From: Pontibacterium granulatum
GTDB taxonomy: Bacteria; Pseudomonadota; Gammaproteobacteria; Pseudomonadales; Balneatricaceae
Direction of reading: 5' to 3'
Length of the DNA stretch: 64,000 bases
NCBI RefSeq assembly: GCF_029961155.1
Contig: NZ_JASBRH010000003.1
Coordinates: 62,001 to 126,000 of the forward strand
The notes under the pieces are model-generated. The model saw only the letters and a program-made list of their open reading frames with translations. It was not told the DNA's origin and searched no databases. Positions 56,645-64,000 of this stretch are shown here, in pieces. Numbering within the stretch: the stretch's first letter is position 1; every line of letters begins with the position of its first letter. The position numbers were made by a program, and so were the translations under genes.

Positions 56645-57121
56645 ATGACATCCGCTATTAATATTCGCCCAGCCACTATGGAAGAGATCGATGCAGTGTG
56701 CGCTTTATGGCAGCGGCTGGAGGCAAGCAAAAAACAACAACCGTTTGGTGGGGACAAAGAGGATGAAATTCCGGTACGTACCCGCAATGTGGTAGCCCAC
56801 AGTATTACTTCGGAGACCGCGATCTCTTTGGTTGCAGAAAATAACGACCAGCTCATTGCTACATTATCGGCCTATATCTACGAAAAACCTGCCGTGCAAC
56901 TGCCAACCGTAGCCGTGCTGTATTCTTTGTGGGTAGATCCTGAGCACCGGCACAAAGGGATTGCCCAGTCGTTGCTAGCTACAGCGGAACAGTCACTGAA
57001 GCAGATGGGCGCCCAGTCCCTTCAGGTGGCCTGGGACTCGGGAAACCTTCCCGCAGAGCGGTTCTGGCAACAAGCCGGGTTCAGCCCGTACGAGGTCATT
57101 GCCAGCAAAATTTTGAAATAA
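56645..57121 (+). CDS. GNAT-family N-acetyltransferase
   Basis: 158 aa. Acetyl-CoA-binding motif A is VAVLYSLWVDPEHRHKGIAQ near residue 84, with the R/Q-x-x-G-x-G/A type loop HRHKGIAQSLL, and a C-terminal WDSGNLPAERFWQQAGFSPY typical of the fold. The ATG at 56645 is chosen because the GNAT fold begins with MTSAINIRPATMEEIDAVCA; an open frame extends 20 codons upstream. Substrate unknown. Confidence 0.88.
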   Translation: MTSAINIRPATMEEIDAVCALWQRLEASKKQQPFGGDKEDEIPVRTRNVVAHSITSETAISLVAENNDQLIATLSAYIYEKPAVQLPTVAVLYSLWVDPEHRHKGIAQSLLATAEQSLKQMGAQSLQVAWDSGNLPAERFWQQAGFSPYEVIASKILK

Positions 57122-57240
57122 TCCCTCCAAAACCACGAATTTAGGACAATTTCCGCTGATCCTTTGTCCAAAAGGCATTACAATGGCTATCTTTGAGAAG
57201 ATTGTTCCACCACACACCGAATCAGAGAAATAATTTACCG

Positions 57241-57699
57241 ATGAAGCTCGACGAACTCGACCGCGCAATCCTTGATCAACTGCAAAAAGATGCTCGCCTG
57301 TCCAACCAGGAACTGGCGGACAAGGTCGGTCTGTCGCCTTCTCCCTGCTGGCGTCGCGTTAAACGTTTAGAGGAGGTGGGTGTGATTCAGGAGTATGTCG
57401 CCCTGCTGTCACCCAAAGAGATTGGTGTTCCGGTGCTGGCATACGCTCAGGTCTCCTTGAATGACCACCGCCCTGAATCAAGCGAACGGTTCGACGCCTT
57501 TGTGAAAGCAAGCCCGCAGATTCTGGAGTGTTGCGCCGTCAGCGGACAGTACGATTACCTGCTGAAGATTGCATGCGCCAGCATGGAAGCCTACGAACTG
57601 TATATTAACCAGGAGCTGCTGGTGCAAACCGATATCCGCTCCATGAATACCAGCTTTGTATTGAACCAGAAAAAGTCGACAACCGCGCTTCCGCTTTGA
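57241..57699 (+). CDS. Lrp/AsnC-family regulator next to iorAB
   Basis: 152 aa. The helix-turn-helix MKLDELDRAILDQLQKDARL then SNQELADKVGLSPSPCWRRV is at the start; the RAM domain includes QILECCAVSGQYDYLLKIAC near residue 92. It precedes iorAB on the same strand by 310 bases; Lrp genes are commonly found beside aromatic or branched amino acid catabolism, so regulation of iorAB by an amino acid is likely but inferred. A second Lrp paralog is near dadA. Confidence 0.94.
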   Translation: MKLDELDRAILDQLQKDARLSNQELADKVGLSPSPCWRRVKRLEEVGVIQEYVALLSPKEIGVPVLAYAQVSLNDHRPESSERFDAFVKASPQILECCAVSGQYDYLLKIACASMEAYELYINQELLVQTDIRSMNTSFVLNQKKSTTALPL

Positions 57700-58009
57700 T
57701 GCTGTACGGCCCCTTCCGGGGCCTCGCTTTCACTTCCTTGCTCCACTCCTTCAAATCCCCCCCTTTTCCACCTCATACATCCAAGGGCACGGCTTTTTAT
57801 TCGCCAAACCCAGAAAGACAAATAATTCCAATTTAAGCATAAAAACAAAACAGGATTTCAAAACCAATCAGATTAATGGATGTTTTGACCATTTGTTGAT
57901 CTATGTCTAAAGCACCGCTCCTTACTCTGCGTAACATGCTCAATATGATTCACTTTTGAAATACATATGCGACCAAAAGCTATCACAAGCACAACATAAG
58001 GAGCCGACA
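57700..58009. other. Spacer between lrp and iorA with lrp terminator
   Basis: GGCCCC-TTCC-GGGGCC hairpin at 57708-57723 (followed by TCGCTTTC) is the likely lrp terminator. The rest is A/T-rich from about 57790, consistent with a regulated iorA promoter. No gene or sharp operator recognised. AAGGAG at 57998-58003 is the iorA ribosome site. Confidence 0.55.
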
Positions 58010-59875
58010 TTGAATGCCGTAGAACCCAAATCCGCAGATCTGCGCCAGTTTATCTCCGGAAACGAAGCCGTTGCCCTGGCCGCCCGTGATGCAGGTGTAA
58101 AAGTTGCGGCAGCGTATCCAGGAACGCCATCAACCGAAATTCTCGAATACGTTTCCAAGTACCCGGATATGTATTCTGAGTGGTCGATCAACGAGAAGGT
58201 CTCCTTGGAAGTGGCCATCGGCGCCTCCCTTGCCGGCAGCCGCGCTTTATGTGCCATGAAACACGTGGGCATGAACGTCGCGTCTGACGCTTTTATGACA
58301 CAAACCCTGATCGGTGCGGTCGGTGGCTTGGTCATCGTGGTAGCTGACGACGTCGGTCTCTCCTCCTCTCAAAATGAACAGGATTCACGTTACTGGGGAC
58401 GGTTTGCCCACCTGCCAGTACTGGAACCCAGTGATGCCCAGGAAGCATACGAGATGACCCGAGCCGCATACGGGATCTCGGAACAGTTTGAAGTGCCCGT
58501 CATCGTGCGCCTGACAACCCGTATCTGCCATGTAAAAAGTGTCGTGGTCACCGGCGAACCTGAAACCCATGCGAGCACTGGATTTAAGAAAGACCCTTCG
58601 CGCTACGTGATGGTACCGGGGAATGCCAAAGGGCGTATTCCGATGATGATGAAGCGTGACGAGGCACTGCAAGCGTATGCCCTGAACACCTCCCTCAACC
58701 GCGTTGAACCCGGCAGTGACAACCGTGTGGGTTTCGTGACCTCCGGTGCCGCCTACTATCACGTGAAGGAGTCCTTCCCGGACGCACCGGTATTTAAACT
58801 GGGTTTCAGCCATCCGGCACCGATCGACGCGATCCGCGATTTCGCCACCACGGTAGACAACACGGTGGTGATTGAGGAGGTGGAGCCCCTGCTGGAAACC
58901 GAACTGCGTGCCGCGGGGGTGGAGGTTCACGGCAAAGACCTGGTGCCAAAGATCGGCGAGATGTCCCCGGCCGTGATTACGCCACCGGTCAGCAAACTGA
59001 TCGGTGAGGCCATCACAGAGGGCACCCTGATCCCAACCAGTGAAGTTTTTCCCCGTCCACCAACTATGTGTGTGGCTTGTCCGCATCTCGGGATCTACTA
59101 CTGCCTTTCACACATCAAGAACACCATCATATCCGGTGATATAGGCTGCTACACACTGGGCGCGGGCCATCCATGGAATGCACTGGACACCACCATTAGC
59201 ATGGGTGCCTCCCTGAGCGTTGCTCAGGGCCTCGACAAAGGTCGTGCGGAATCGGATGCCAACAAGAACGTACTGGCCGTAATCGGTGATTCAACCTTCC
59301 TTCATATGGGGATGCAGGGCCTGCTTGATATCACCTACAACAAGGGCAATGTCACTATCCTGCTGCTCGATAACCGCGCTGTGGGGATGACCGGCGGCCA
59401 GGATGCCCCCTCCTCCGGCCTCAACTTGCAGGGTGAAAAAACGACGCAGGTGGATTTCCGTAAGCTGTGTGAGGCATTGGGGGTCAAACCTGAGCGTATC
59501 CATGAAGTGAACCCATACGAGATGCCTGTGCTGTTTAAGGCACTGCGCACCGAGGTCAAGATCCCGGAACCGTCGGTCATTATCACCAACCAGCCCTGCG
59601 TTCTCACCGAGCGCTACAGCAAACTTCCACCACTGAAAGTGGAAACGGACAAATGCACGGGTTGTAGCAACTGTCTGGACGTGGGCTGCCCGGCCATCCT
59701 GGTTGACCGCCGCGAAACCGTGGTGAAACCCAACGGCAAAGAGAAGGAGCTGGCGTTCGTCAGCATAGATACCGCGGCCTGCACCGGTTGTGGCCTCTGT
59801 ACCAAACCTTGTGCGCCGGATGCGATTGTTCCTGCGTTTAATGTAAGCAAAATCGATGCGGTGGAGATCAAGTGA
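58010..59875 (+). CDS. iorA: Indolepyruvate ferredoxin oxidoreductase subunit alpha
   Basis: 621-aa ThDP and Fe-S enzyme subunit that decarboxylates arylpyruvates (from aromatic amino acids) to aryl-acetyl-CoA, reducing ferredoxin. N-terminal pyrimidine-binding part (AAAYPGTPSTEILEYVSKY near residue 30), ThDP domain GDIGCYTLGAGHPWNALDTT near 378, then two C-terminal 4Fe-4S clusters: KCTGCSNCLDVGCP near 548 and ACTGCGLCTKPCAPDAIVP near 590. The start is TTG at 58010 with AAGGAG 6 bases before it; an earlier in-frame TTG has no ribosome site. Coupled to iorB. Confidence 0.95.
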   Translation: MNAVEPKSADLRQFISGNEAVALAARDAGVKVAAAYPGTPSTEILEYVSKYPDMYSEWSINEKVSLEVAIGASLAGSRALCAMKHVGMNVASDAFMTQTLIGAVGGLVIVVADDVGLSSSQNEQDSRYWGRFAHLPVLEPSDAQEAYEMTRAAYGISEQFEVPVIVRLTTRICHVKSVVVTGEPETHASTGFKKDPSRYVMVPGNAKGRIPMMMKRDEALQAYALNTSLNRVEPGSDNRVGFVTSGAAYYHVKESFPDAPVFKLGFSHPAPIDAIRDFATTVDNTVVIEEVEPLLETELRAAGVEVHGKDLVPKIGEMSPAVITPPVSKLIGEAITEGTLIPTSEVFPRPPTMCVACPHLGIYYCLSHIKNTIISGDIGCYTLGAGHPWNALDTTISMGASLSVAQGLDKGRAESDANKNVLAVIGDSTFLHMGMQGLLDITYNKGNVTILLLDNRAVGMTGGQDAPSSGLNLQGEKTTQVDFRKLCEALGVKPERIHEVNPYEMPVLFKALRTEVKIPEPSVIITNQPCVLTERYSKLPPLKVETDKCTGCSNCLDVGCPAILVDRRETVVKPNGKEKELAFVSIDTAACTGCGLCTKPCAPDAIVPAFNVSKIDAVEIK

Positions 59876-60465
59876 ATAACGACGTAACCAATATCCTCGT
59901 AGTCGGCATCGGCGGTCAGGGAGTCATGACTGCAGCCGAAATTCTGGCCACCACGGCCCTCTCTCTGGGTTATGACGTGAAAAAGACCGAAGTCGCCGGC
60001 ATGGCGCAACGCGGCGGTGTCGTGACGTCCCATGTACGTTTTGGCCCTAAGGTGTACTCCCCGGCGATAAAACCAGGTACCGCCGACCTGATGCTGGCTT
60101 TTGAACCCGCCGAAGCACTGCGCTGGGCACCACACCTCAAGCAGGACGGCCTGTTGATGGTCAATACCTACGCCCAGGAACCACCGGTGGTATCCATCGG
60201 ACTGTTCGACTATCCGGATTCACCGCTGGACACAGTGCGGGCAATGGGTATTGAAACCCATGATTACAACGCCGGTCAGTCAGCCATCGAGCTGGGCGAC
60301 CGCCGGCTGATCAACAGCATCATGCTGGGTGCCATCTCCGATCACCTCCCCTTCCCTGCAGAAACACTGGAAGAGTCTCTACTGGATCGTTTCCGTCACA
60401 AAGGAGAAAAGTTGGTTGCCCTTAACCAACAGGCTTTTGAGCTGGGCCGCAAAGTCTTTGCCTGA
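59872..60465 (+). CDS. iorB: Indolepyruvate ferredoxin oxidoreductase subunit beta
   Basis: 197-aa gamma/beta-type subunit of 2-oxoacid:ferredoxin oxidoreductases. It begins with a GTG overlapping the iorA stop (GTGA). ILVVGIGGQGVMTAAEILAT near residue 9 and VAGMAQRGGVVTSHVRFG near 42 are the family signatures. A CGGGTACCC/GGGTACCCG hairpin follows 20 bases after the stop (60485-60505). Confidence 0.95.
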   Translation: MNNDVTNILVVGIGGQGVMTAAEILATTALSLGYDVKKTEVAGMAQRGGVVTSHVRFGPKVYSPAIKPGTADLMLAFEPAEALRWAPHLKQDGLLMVNTYAQEPPVVSIGLFDYPDSPLDTVRAMGIETHDYNAGQSAIELGDRRLINSIMLGAISDHLPFPAETLEESLLDRFRHKGEKLVALNQQAFELGRKVFA

Positions 60466-60484
60466 TCCCTTACCGCTCCCTCTA

Positions 60485-60526
60485 CGGGTACCCCTCGGGT
60501 ACCCGCGCCTACGCGCCTGATTTTTG
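60485..60526 (+). terminator. iorAB terminator
   Basis: Perfect CGGGTACCC-CTC-GGGTACCCG hairpin (60485-60505) with a second small GC stem and then GATTTTTGC. Confidence 0.65.
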
Positions 60527-60609
60527 CAGTTCCTTCCGAATTAAAATGGCTTTATATTTGTCACAGTTCGCCGATAGTATTTCAGTACGGGGACGAAACC
60601 GGGGACAGG

Positions 60610-61746
60610 ATGAGCAAACAATCGCTGGAACGGGAAAACAGAGAACTCAAACGATCAATGCGCATCTTGGCGTCTAAAGCCGAGCGCAATGAAGCCATCG
60701 TAAAGAGTTTCTTTGAGATGGAGCTCCGCTTGCTCTCCTGTACCACACTGTCAGAACTGCTCGACCTGATCCTGATAGAATTCCGTGAATACTTCCGCCT
60801 TGATGCTGTAAACCTGATCCTGTTTGACCCGGAACAGGCAGCCCGCAGTCTTCTGGAAGACTATGTCCCACCATCCCCTGCAAACTCGCTGCGTTTTGTT
60901 GAAAACCAGCGTCTGCTGCAGTCGATCTATCCCGACCGTAAACTCACGGTGGGCGAGCCGGATGAGCAGGTTAAGAAAGCCGCGTTCCCATCTACACACT
61001 ACATTCTTTCCTGTGCCCTGCTACCGCTGGAGCGCCACAATTGCCTGATCGGCAGTCTGCATCTGGGCAGCCGTGATCCAAGCCGATATTCCAGTGAGAT
61101 GTTGTACGACTACATCAAGCATCTGGCCTCGGTAATCTCGATCTGTATCGAGAACTGCATCAACTACGAAAATATGAAACGGATGAGCATCATCGACATG
61201 CTCACCAAGGTCAACAATCGACGCGCGTTCGAGATCGAGATCCAACGGGAAATATCACGGGCCAGCCGCAGTGAATACCCTCTGAGCTGCCTGTTTCTTG
61301 ATCTGGACTACTTCAAGCTGGTGAATGACAAGTACGGACATATTACCGGTGACCGGGTACTGCGCACGGTGGGGAGCTTCCTGAAACAGCAACAACGAAA
61401 ATCAGACGTGGTTGCCCGTTATGGCGGTGAGGAGTTCTCGATCCTGCTGCCAAACTGTAACGAACAACAAGCGATGCAGCTGGCCGAAAACCTGCGCAGA
61501 AAATTTAACGCACTGATCTTCCGCAGTGAGCTGGGTGAGCCGTTCCGAATGACAACATCCATTGGGGTATCCACCTGCCACCCCGCCAGCTACAAACGGG
61601 ACACTTTTGAGAAGCTCTCCTACAGCCTGATCTCAGCAGCAGACAAAGCGGTATATCATTCAAAAGCATCAGGACGCGACCAGGTTAACTATGTGGCAAC
61701 GGCGGGGTCTGAACCACCCCAGAAGCTGCAACTTGAAGTTGTCTGA
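60610..61746 (+). CDS. Diguanylate cyclase with DUF484/GAF-like sensor
   Basis: 378 aa, cytoplasmic. An N-terminal coiled segment (about 1-45) leads into a GAF-like DUF484-type sensor (about 45-190), then a GGDEF domain. The active site is RYGGEEF near residue 275, intact for c-di-GMP synthesis. RKSD sits five residues before it, the RxxD inhibitory site, so product feedback is expected. No EAL domain. The signal sensed is unknown. Confidence 0.93.
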   Translation: MSKQSLERENRELKRSMRILASKAERNEAIVKSFFEMELRLLSCTTLSELLDLILIEFREYFRLDAVNLILFDPEQAARSLLEDYVPPSPANSLRFVENQRLLQSIYPDRKLTVGEPDEQVKKAAFPSTHYILSCALLPLERHNCLIGSLHLGSRDPSRYSSEMLYDYIKHLASVISICIENCINYENMKRMSIIDMLTKVNNRRAFEIEIQREISRASRSEYPLSCLFLDLDYFKLVNDKYGHITGDRVLRTVGSFLKQQQRKSDVVARYGGEEFSILLPNCNEQQAMQLAENLRRKFNALIFRSELGEPFRMTTSIGVSTCHPASYKRDTFEKLSYSLISAADKAVYHSKASGRDQVNYVATAGSEPPQKLQLEVV

Positions 61747-61800
61747 CTCCCAAGGTTATTCAGCACAAATTTGTATGCGGTGAAGCCCACCCGCAGGTGA

Positions 61801-62349
61801 TTATTCGTTCATATCCACAATCAGCTCTTTGTACAGATCACTGTACTGAACCGCTTGTTTTTCACCAAACAGTGGATCGTCGGATTTTGGTAACTCAGCA
61901 ACCAGCTGCTGCCAGTCCGCTTCACTGGCTACGCCCTGCAGCAACGGGAATACAGAACCCTCTTCCAACTTCAAGTGCTCACTCTGCTCGTCCAGGAAGG
62001 CTTCAAGCTTATCGGTGAACTCGTCCATCGGAATGACCGCATCATGCAATATGCCATCAATGGTATCGGCCAGCTCATGGCAGGTGGTACGCATATTATG
62101 ATGAGCTTGTTCACAACTTTCGATCATCGCGTCAAGCTCATCGCTACGCCCTTTGAAGTGAGCATACATACTGTCTTCACGCGGGTGATGATACACATCG
62201 GCGTAGTTGGAGATGTAGTCGACGACATCCGCCATCAAACTGAAATTCGGGTGGTTTCCTGCGCGCAGCTTTTCCACCTTCAGGCGCAAAACTGCAAGCA
62301 GCTTGTTCAGATTAATGTGATCCTGGTGCAGCTCATTCAAGATGGTCAT
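61801..62349 (-). CDS. Hemerythrin-domain protein
   Basis: 182 aa, four-helix di-iron fold. Histidine ligands are visible in MTILNELHQDHINLNKLL at residues 8-11, DVYHHPREDSMYAHFKG near 54, and SCEQAHHNMRTTCHELAD near 80; a later EQSEHLKLEEGSVFPLLQG near 126 completes the site. Members sense or carry oxygen or NO, or aid iron-sulfur repair. The ATG at 62349 has a GGAGG site; an upstream extension is rejected. The spacer 62404-62592 shows nothing. Confidence 0.92.
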   Translation of the reverse strand: MTILNELHQDHINLNKLLAVLRLKVEKLRAGNHPNFSLMADVVDYISNYADVYHHPREDSMYAHFKGRSDELDAMIESCEQAHHNMRTTCHELADTIDGILHDAVIPMDEFTDKLEAFLDEQSEHLKLEEGSVFPLLQGVASEADWQQLVAELPKSDDPLFGEKQAVQYSDLYKELIVDMNE

Positions 62350-62592
62350 AATGGAGCCTCCAATGATTGTGTACATCTGACTAACTATATAGTCCGGTCT
62401 CACCCGGTAGTTTTGATACCTGTCAATCCTCTAGGAAAGATAGCTACAAAACGTTCACTTACCACGAAGGGCAACGACCGGGATCAGTCATCAGGTCAGG
62501 ACAGAGCTTAGCAAGGGCTTATGACACCTTTCCTTTGAATACAATACATGGGCAAACCCATACCTTGTATGAGTACAACGAAGCCATTCCGT

Positions 62593-64000
62593 TCACGATA
62601 AACGGAGGCATTCACCTATCAGTGCGCGCATCCGTCGCATCAGAGATTTTCGGCCTGCTCCGGCGTCTATCTCCTCCCAGCTACGCATCTGTAAAGCTTT
62701 TGATACAAGTAAGGATAGCTCGTCTGGTGTGAGTGCGTGCCAAACGGAGCGGTTTTTCAAAGAACGGATCACCAACTTGCGGATTGGCACGATACAACTC
62801 TCGTAACTGCGGTTATGTTGTACAAACGCCTCCAGATCGCGCATATCATGACTACTGAGATCCGTATCAAAACGCATCCCCTGCAGTAACATTGGTAATA
62901 CCTCCACCTCCAGGTCGCGCAGGTTGTAGCCCAGCAACAACGGCAGCTGCTGGGTAAAGCGGTCACGCAGGTGGTTGTACATCAAACGCCCCGGATCAGA
63001 CAGCGGCCGGCACACCAGTGCTGCATGGGTGCCACTCACCGCATCACGGGTTTCGCCCAGGCGGATAGTGCCAAAGCCGTTATTCTGCCAAAACAACAAC
63101 AGCTCCTCTGTCGCCCCAAAGCTGGAACCCAGATAATCCCATCCAAGCCTGGCCCCTGCATTGGCGATCTCACGCAGCATCTGGCGCGCAACCCCACGGC
63201 GCTGCAGGGCCGGATGCACGGCGATACGCATGATACGGCCACACCTTAACGGCGCAGCCTCCAGGTAACCTTCCTGACCGATAACAGTTTGAGGCATCAG
63301 GTGACCTTTCGGACGCCGCTTGCCTTCCCACACCGCCTGGGCCAAATTGATGGCAATGGGTCCTTCCTCTGCAATTAATGCGGCCCCCACCACCAGCTTA
63401 TTTTGGCGGGCGATCCAGACCCTCAGGTTTGGGCTGTCTAACAGTATACGCAGATCACCCGGAGTGGTCCGGTAGTGGGCAATCACCAGCAAACCAAACA
63501 ACTGGTTCAGCAGGCTTTCATCCGTTACCAGTTGATCACGTTCAATTTCGAATATTTCAGGATCAAGCGCTGCGCAGGAGGCAATCTCGTCGGTGGGAGC
63601 CGCCTCCGCATTCAGCAGTAAGCTCTCAAACACAAAGGACTCCAACGGATCTTCAGCGGCCCAACGTACCGGCTCACTCAGCTCTACGGCACGCCAGTTG
63701 GGGGTACGTCGGTCAAGTTCGCGCCGGAAGCGAACGGCAAAGCCCTGGCCAGTCCCTTCATAACCGTGGATGGTTGAGGAAAATACGATACGCGGAAACC
63801 GTTCCAGCAATCGGGCCAGTACCGGCGAGGGGATGGCCGCAGCCTCATCCACCAGCATCACTGCGCCCTCCCCATCCAGACGACAGGCCTCATCGGGTGT
63901 CACATACCGGAGCGTGGCATTGCCACAGGTAATACTTCCGGCTTCAATACGTGTATCACTGAGGTGGCTGGCAGCATGGGCGAACACCTCTGCTACGTTG
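62593..64000 (-). CDS. tmcA: tRNA(Met) cytidine acetyltransferase TmcA (5' end outside window)
   Basis: C-terminal 469 codons of TmcA, which makes ac4C34 in the elongator tRNA(Met) anticodon using an ATP-driven RNA helicase and a GNAT domain. The helicase part shows VMLVDEAAAIPSPVLARLLE (Walker B, DEAA) and IVFSSTIHGYEGTGQGFAVR near the visible start; the GNAT part shows RIMRIAVHPALQRRGVARQM. The Walker A lies beyond the right edge. The TGA stop is at 62593-62595. Confidence 0.95.
   Translation of the reverse strand, partial: NVAEVFAHAASHLSDTRIEAGSITCGNATLRYVTPDEACRLDGEGAVMLVDEAAAIPSPVLARLLERFPRIVFSSTIHGYEGTGQGFAVRFRRELDRRTPNWRAVELSEPVRWAAEDPLESFVFESLLLNAEAAPTDEIASCAALDPEIFEIERDQLVTDESLLNQLFGLLVIAHYRTTPGDLRILLDSPNLRVWIARQNKLVVGAALIAEEGPIAINLAQAVWEGKRRPKGHLMPQTVIGQEGYLEAAPLRCGRIMRIAVHPALQRRGVARQMLREIANAGARLGWDYLGSSFGATEELLLFWQNNGFGTIRLGETRDAVSGTHAALVCRPLSDPGRLMYNHLRDRFTQQLPLLLGYNLRDLEVEVLPMLLQGMRFDTDLSSHDMRDLEAFVQHNRSYESCIVPIRKLVIRSLKNRSVWHALTPDELSLLVSKALQMRSWEEIDAGAGRKSLMRRMRALIGECLRLS

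Overview
The window reads as chromosomal DNA of an aerobic, probably marine gammaproteobacterium, most like the Oceanospirillaceae (Marinobacterium/Amphritea/Neptunomonas type). This rests on the gltA | sdhCDAB sucAB lpd sucCD block, the quinone-type pyrD next to rmf, the fused rlmKL, and a REP/RAYT pair. The genus is inference. No rRNA, tRNA, CRISPR array, prophage or conventional IS was seen. Both edges cut genes: fadB on the left and tmcA on the right.

Layout. 1-9297: fatty-acid beta-oxidation genes on the minus strand (fadB, etfA, etfB, an acyl-CoA dehydrogenase, an SCP2 protein, a fadD-type ligase and a DUF2889 protein), interrupted by a REP-associated tyrosine transposase (RAYT) with two REP subtypes beside it. 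9298-14286: a 265-bp structured repeat, a REP pair, then an operon of BNR/YCF48-like exported protein, RND/MMPL transporter and tandem universal stress protein. 14579-18274: fadH and a probable delta3,5-delta2,4-dienoyl-CoA isomerase, divergent from a TetR gene across a perfect double operator; this looks like a module for unsaturated fatty acids. 18525-25002: a D-amino-acid catabolism island (ridA, dadA, an Lrp regulator, a DsdC-like LysR, dsdA and an AgcS alanine/glycine symporter). DsdA forms 2-aminoacrylate and RidA removes it, so the pieces fit together.

25394-32140: DsbA-like, TlyA, DUF3301, DinB, SelO, alkyltransferase-like, RlmI-like, Lon-N and DUF1127 genes. 32471-45481: the TCA block. 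45955-51521: amtB with an NtrC-type site, rlmKL, rmf, pyrD and a DUF2835 gene. 51737-57121: a lone BatD, a TIGR01777 epimerase, a second copy of the structured repeat, ribE, a cold-shock gene with a long leader, rsuA and a GNAT gene. 57241-64000: an Lrp regulator, iorAB (indolepyruvate:ferredoxin oxidoreductase), a GGDEF diguanylate cyclase, a hemerythrin and tmcA.

The most unusual content is between genes. Two approximately 265-bp elements (9382-9646 and 54267-54533) share a conserved core and the same three-way-junction fold, but all three long stems differ in sequence between copies while staying complementary, so the fold itself appears to be maintained. Other intergenic signals are a possible small RNA with a U10 terminator between dadA and ridA, a hairpin-rich segment ending in an intrinsic terminator at 25119-25342, a hairpin that buries the Shine-Dalgarno of the DUF1127 gene, and three hairpins in a row before agcS. 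All folding statements come from reading inverted repeats by eye; no energies were computed.
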